Source: Candidatus Thorarchaeota archaeon (GTDB lineage Archaea; Asgardarchaeota; Thorarchaeia; Thorarchaeales; Thorarchaeaceae). From it: DNA of 39,982 nucleotides. The notes beneath the pieces are model-generated. The model was not told where the DNA came from. It searched no databases and saw nothing but the letters and a program-made list of their open reading frames with translations. The DNA lies in assembly GCA_016840855.1 (NCBI GenBank), contig JAEORO010000050.1, positions 1 to 39,982 on the forward strand. The letters are read 5' to 3'. Numbering within the stretch: the stretch's first letter is position 1; every line of letters starts with the position of its first letter. Below, in pieces: positions 39,891 to 39,982 of this stretch. Both the position numbers and the translations under genes were made by a program.

Positions 39891-39982
39891 CTAAACAGGA
39901 GCAGCCACTTCCACCTCTCTGTCCTGCATCACGAACACCTCATGACATTGTGGACAGATCACCACCACCACAGCCTTAAGAC
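39891..39982 (-). CDS. C-terminal fragment of a CxxC (zinc-ribbon-like) protein, start outside window
   Basis: The last 29 codons of a minus-strand gene that begins beyond the right edge. The visible tail reads VVVVICPQCHEVFVMQDREVEVAAPV and then stops (TAG at 39893-39891). The CPQCHE motif looks like half of a zinc ribbon or the C-terminal knuckle of a larger protein. Its stop lies 18 nt before the ATG of the 80-residue gene at 39872, so they are probably co-transcribed. Too little is visible to name a family. Confidence 0.6.
   Translation of the reverse strand, partial: LKAVVVVICPQCHEVFVMQDREVEVAAPV

Noticed and set aside
1..39982. tRNA, rRNA, CRISPR arrays, insertion sequences, phage genes
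   Set aside because: Looked for in all intergenic regions on both strands; no cloverleaf, regularly spaced repeat, transposase or phage protein was seen.

Overview
The window is A+T-rich (about 40% GC by eye) and looks like a chromosomal segment of a heterotrophic archaeon. The evidence is archaeal TATA-like boxes about 25 bp before several starts, a mix of leaderless starts and strong GGAGG sites, frequent GTG and TTG starts, oligo-T terminators, Lrp-type regulation, membrane-anchored solute-binding proteins without a lipobox, and DUF362/ferredoxin and CxxC mini-proteins. A bacterial-type (type I) GAPDH, many lineage-specific membrane proteins and one possible longin-like domain make an Asgard archaeon (for example Thorarchaeota) a reasonable guess, but nothing here proves it. 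No rRNA, tRNA, CRISPR array, insertion sequence or prophage was seen.

Layout. Positions 1-7538 hold a peptide/oligopeptide ABC importer: a solute-binding protein (minus, cut by the window edge) diverges from a dppBCDF-like operon (plus) that ends in two small membrane proteins. Positions 7550-9243 carry two unrecognised minus-strand genes. Positions 9439-12410 carry a DUF362/ferredoxin protein, a DinB-like protein and a seven-TM protein with a soluble C-terminal domain. Positions 12436-15198 (minus) hold a small membrane protein, an orphan OppD-like ATPase with altered signature and switch motifs, and an acyltransferase-3 protein. Positions 15395-17282 (plus) hold an Ntn hydrolase and a DHDPS/NAL-family aldolase. 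Positions 17405-20759 (minus) hold a divergent citrate synthase, type I GAPDH and an MFS transporter. Positions 20880-22634 (plus) hold a CxxC mini-protein with a strong hairpin terminator and an M20 peptidase. Positions 22666-27179 (minus) hold two tandem DUF4139 paralogues and a membrane histidine kinase, divergent from a coiled-coil protein at 27401.

Positions 27709-33803 (minus) are a second complete peptide importer in the order SBP-B-C-D-F, with a hairpin between the SBP and permease genes. Positions 33987-38095 (minus) contain two small proteins, a three-gene ABC-2 transporter operon and a secreted protein. Positions 38692-39982 (minus) contain a duplicated Lrp-type regulator, a short hypothetical protein and the tail of a CxxC protein.

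Taken together, two peptide importers, an M20 peptidase, an Ntn amidase-like enzyme and central-carbon enzymes suggest growth on peptides. The least conventional parts are the enlarged DppC permeases, the degenerate orphan ATPase, the tandem DUF4139 proteins beside a histidine kinase, the ABC-2 operon beside a secreted protein, and several dyad elements upstream of transporter genes.
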